DNA of 64,000 nt from assembly GCF_000150275.1 (NCBI RefSeq), contig NW_002060944.1, positions 458,860 through 522,859 on the forward strand. The letters run 5' to 3'. Numbering within the stretch: the first letter of the stretch is position 1; every line of letters begins with the position of its first letter. This DNA comes from Trichoplax adhaerens. Its lineage: Eukaryota; Placozoa; Uniplacotomia; Trichoplacea; Trichoplacidae. A program made the position numbers and the translations under genes. The notes under the pieces were generated by a model. The model did not search any database. It was not told the DNA's origin and was given only the letters and a program-made list of their open reading frames with translations. This document shows, piece by piece, positions 61,940 through 64,000 of this stretch.

Positions 61940-64000
61940 CTATTCATAGTCTAAAGTCTCTCGGTGATAGAACAACAGATAACTATAATAAAATTAGACA
62001 ATAGAAATTTCATCATGAGTTAATTATTAAGCAGATTATAAAAATCTACAATAAAGCATTACTAACCCTTCGCTCGATAATACATCTTTTGTTGTAGCTT
62101 TCCGTATCTTTGCGTCATCACATTCAAACCACTAAAAGATAGACAATAATTTATTGATTAATAAAATGCCATTTTAGATATACCGTATTTCAGAGAATCA
62201 AAAGTCTACATACCTGATTATACGGTTGTCGAACGTAACACGTGTAATGTCCGCTATCTAAAGTGCCACTATGATTTATGACAGCAAACAAGCAATACCG
62301 AACACTAGAAGAAAGAGATAATTATTTAATTCTACCCCTAAACCTATGTACAGCTACGAGCTGGCTAACCTTGAGGAACACGATTTTGCATTCTGGTTGT
62401 CTGCGTGACCAGATTCTCCGTTGTTAATTCTAAAATAGATCATACTAATCTTAAGAAAGGTATATACCACTTTATCAGTTTAAACTGTTTAAGTAATCAG
62501 CATACCTTAATTTAGAAACATAGGGCTTCATATCTAAGATATCTGAGAAGGCAACATAGGTTGTAATTTTTCTACCAAATTTCTTAGAGTGTTCAAATCG
62601 CTACAATTTGGAATCAAGGCCATAAAATTATGAGCTCATTCAACAAAGTAGGATATTTATCCGCTTACAACAAAAGTGTACCTTTAAATGAAGACACAAA
62701 ACTACTGGCAACTTCTTCATGGTGAGTTGTTTGGTAAATTCCTTGATATCAATTCATTAATGACTATATCTCAGTACTTCAATGTAGAATTACCAAACCT
62801 TACAAGTATTTATTTACAGAATATTCATGGCATCGATGACATTTCAATTTAGCATGATCTAGTGTTTCGGCATGGGTGAATCTGTACATTTCATAGCAAG
62901 TTAAAATAAGGTGTGAAAAATCTCTGATGCATCGCAGCATTACCGATCCTGCAAAATCCAAAGGTAGTCTTACCTGTCAAGGCAGTTTAACAAAGTTACA
63001 GATGAGTTCGCACCAGTTTCATAGACAGTCGAAGCTATAGAACAAAAATGAAACAAGAAGATCGTCAACAATAAATTAAAATTGTGAATTAGACAAGTAA
63101 TCAGAAATTGTACATTTACAGATACGACTGTTTGCTATTTTTTCTACTTCTTCGATTACTATTCAACCATAAGAGGCAATTTAATCAAAATCTTTTAATC
63201 TAATGTAAAATATACTACAGCTTTAGTGTACAATATAAGACATATCGTACCAGATGAAAGATCGCAACGTTCATTCTCCAGAGACCCAATATCCATGGAA
63301 ATATCAAAGAAGGGATCTATAGTTGTAGACGTATTTCTGTACATAAATAAATACAGCAGTTAGATAATCAGCTAGAATTTATTACAAAGAAGACCATATC
63401 CAATGCAAGAAAAAATTAAAAAGTAACAAGATATCCTGCAATTACCCGCATTTTTGGCATGTAACATCGGATTGCATATTACCAGCAAATATTTGATGAA
63501 CAATACATCGACAGTTATTATCTATTATTTCGTTAAATGACGAACTCAATTCTCCTACAAATAAAACAAATTAACATTAATGTGAGAATAATGTTATTTG
63601 ACTTTTCTAGTGATTTAGTCAATGATTGTATACTTTTAAAGTGTCCATGGAGAGCATTTAGAATAGCAATTAAGAATTCATGAGCGTCTTGTTGTACATA
63701 TCCAGCCATGTGACGCGCATTTGTCCAGATTAGATATAATAATTTGTTCGGAATATGAGGCAACGATCCAACAGAATAAAACTAAATAATCGGATAATGA
63801 TAGATTTCATTAGTCCATCAGTAAACATTAGCTTTGAAATCTTTAGCTCATCTAATTACATAGAATTGATTACCTTTTGAAAAATACTGGCTAATTCACA
63901 GGCAATGCAAGTATTATTGTTATCATGGCTACATTGGTGTTTATCGGATAAAAAATAATCTCGCAAGATAGGTGTATGAACTAATGCTTGAACTATACTA
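61940..64000 (-). CDS. USP22: USP22/USP51-type ubiquitin hydrolase, C-terminal part
   Basis: Catalytic subunit of the SAGA deubiquitinase module (removes ubiquitin from H2B/H2A). Partial: the gene enters from beyond 64000. Minus-strand exons in order: [20 protein letters not shown] with [12 protein letters not shown] (about 63874-64000), [20 protein letters not shown] and [20 protein letters not shown] (about 63640-63780), [20 protein letters not shown] with a KC zinc ligand pair (63450-63510), [13 protein letters not shown] (63270-63320), [21 protein letters not shown] (second CxxC pair), [35 protein letters not shown], the His box [20 protein letters not shown] (about 62215-62290), [18 protein letters not shown], and a last exon [13 protein letters not shown] ending TAG at 61940. 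The catalytic cysteine box and the N-terminal ZnF-UBP domain lie outside. No lesion seen. Confidence 0.92.

Overview
The window reads as nuclear DNA of an early-branching animal. It is AT-rich, genes are split by short GT-AG introns (mostly tens to a few hundred bases), and the recognisable proteins are animal ones: GGA clathrin adaptor, RRP7A, INTS15, a copine, METTL22, SUZ12 and a USP22-type deubiquitinase. This set, the compact introns and the tiny secreted-peptide genes fit a placozoan (Trichoplax/Hoilungia type). The species is an inference; nothing in the sequence names it.

Left part (1-28 kb), single-copy genes: a GGA adaptor (2004-5968, minus, first exon not found), a repeat-rich spacer with TACTGTAC palindromes, RRP7A (9043-10922, plus, complete in seven exons), two very small secreted-protein genes (12790-12987 plus; 15686-16233 minus), INTS15 (18095 to about 20122, minus), several tandem-repeat blocks, and a complete 15-exon copine (23264-27431, plus, 535 residues).

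Middle part (28-44.4 kb), a segmental-duplication mosaic: an intact intronless METTL22 (43390-44385) has a broken copy at 30823-31698 that is joined, at a 6-base microhomology, to a copine exon 12-13 pseudogene piece. A CUB-domain single-pass membrane protein gene (36792-40081) has a partial copy at 32653-33636. Another block, of unknown origin, exists twice (about 28.3-29.7 kb and 33.9-35.2 kb). A second, rearranged copine remnant lies at 41.3-41.5 kb.

Right part (44.4-64 kb): SUZ12 (Polycomb PRC2 core) is complete on the minus strand. It has 14 exons. The first, at 54554-54659, is separated from the rest by a 4.7-kb intron that holds a 27-bp minisatellite with higher-order structure and an assembly gap (53665-54436). 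A short CCAAT-containing interval separates SUZ12 from a possible divergent transcript. Next come several kilobases of satellite-like tandem repeats (55.4-58.4 kb), a gene-free stretch, and the C-terminal part of a USP22/51-type SAGA deubiquitinase, cut by the window end.

The genes do not form a pathway. Shared themes are chromatin and RNA (SUZ12, USP22, INTS15, RRP7A) and membrane traffic or cell surface (GGA, copine, CUB protein). The most novel content is the pair of tiny secreted peptides, the CUB family with its pseudogene mosaic, and the repeat architecture. Exon calls come from reading splice phases and family resemblance by eye, without transcripts or database searches.
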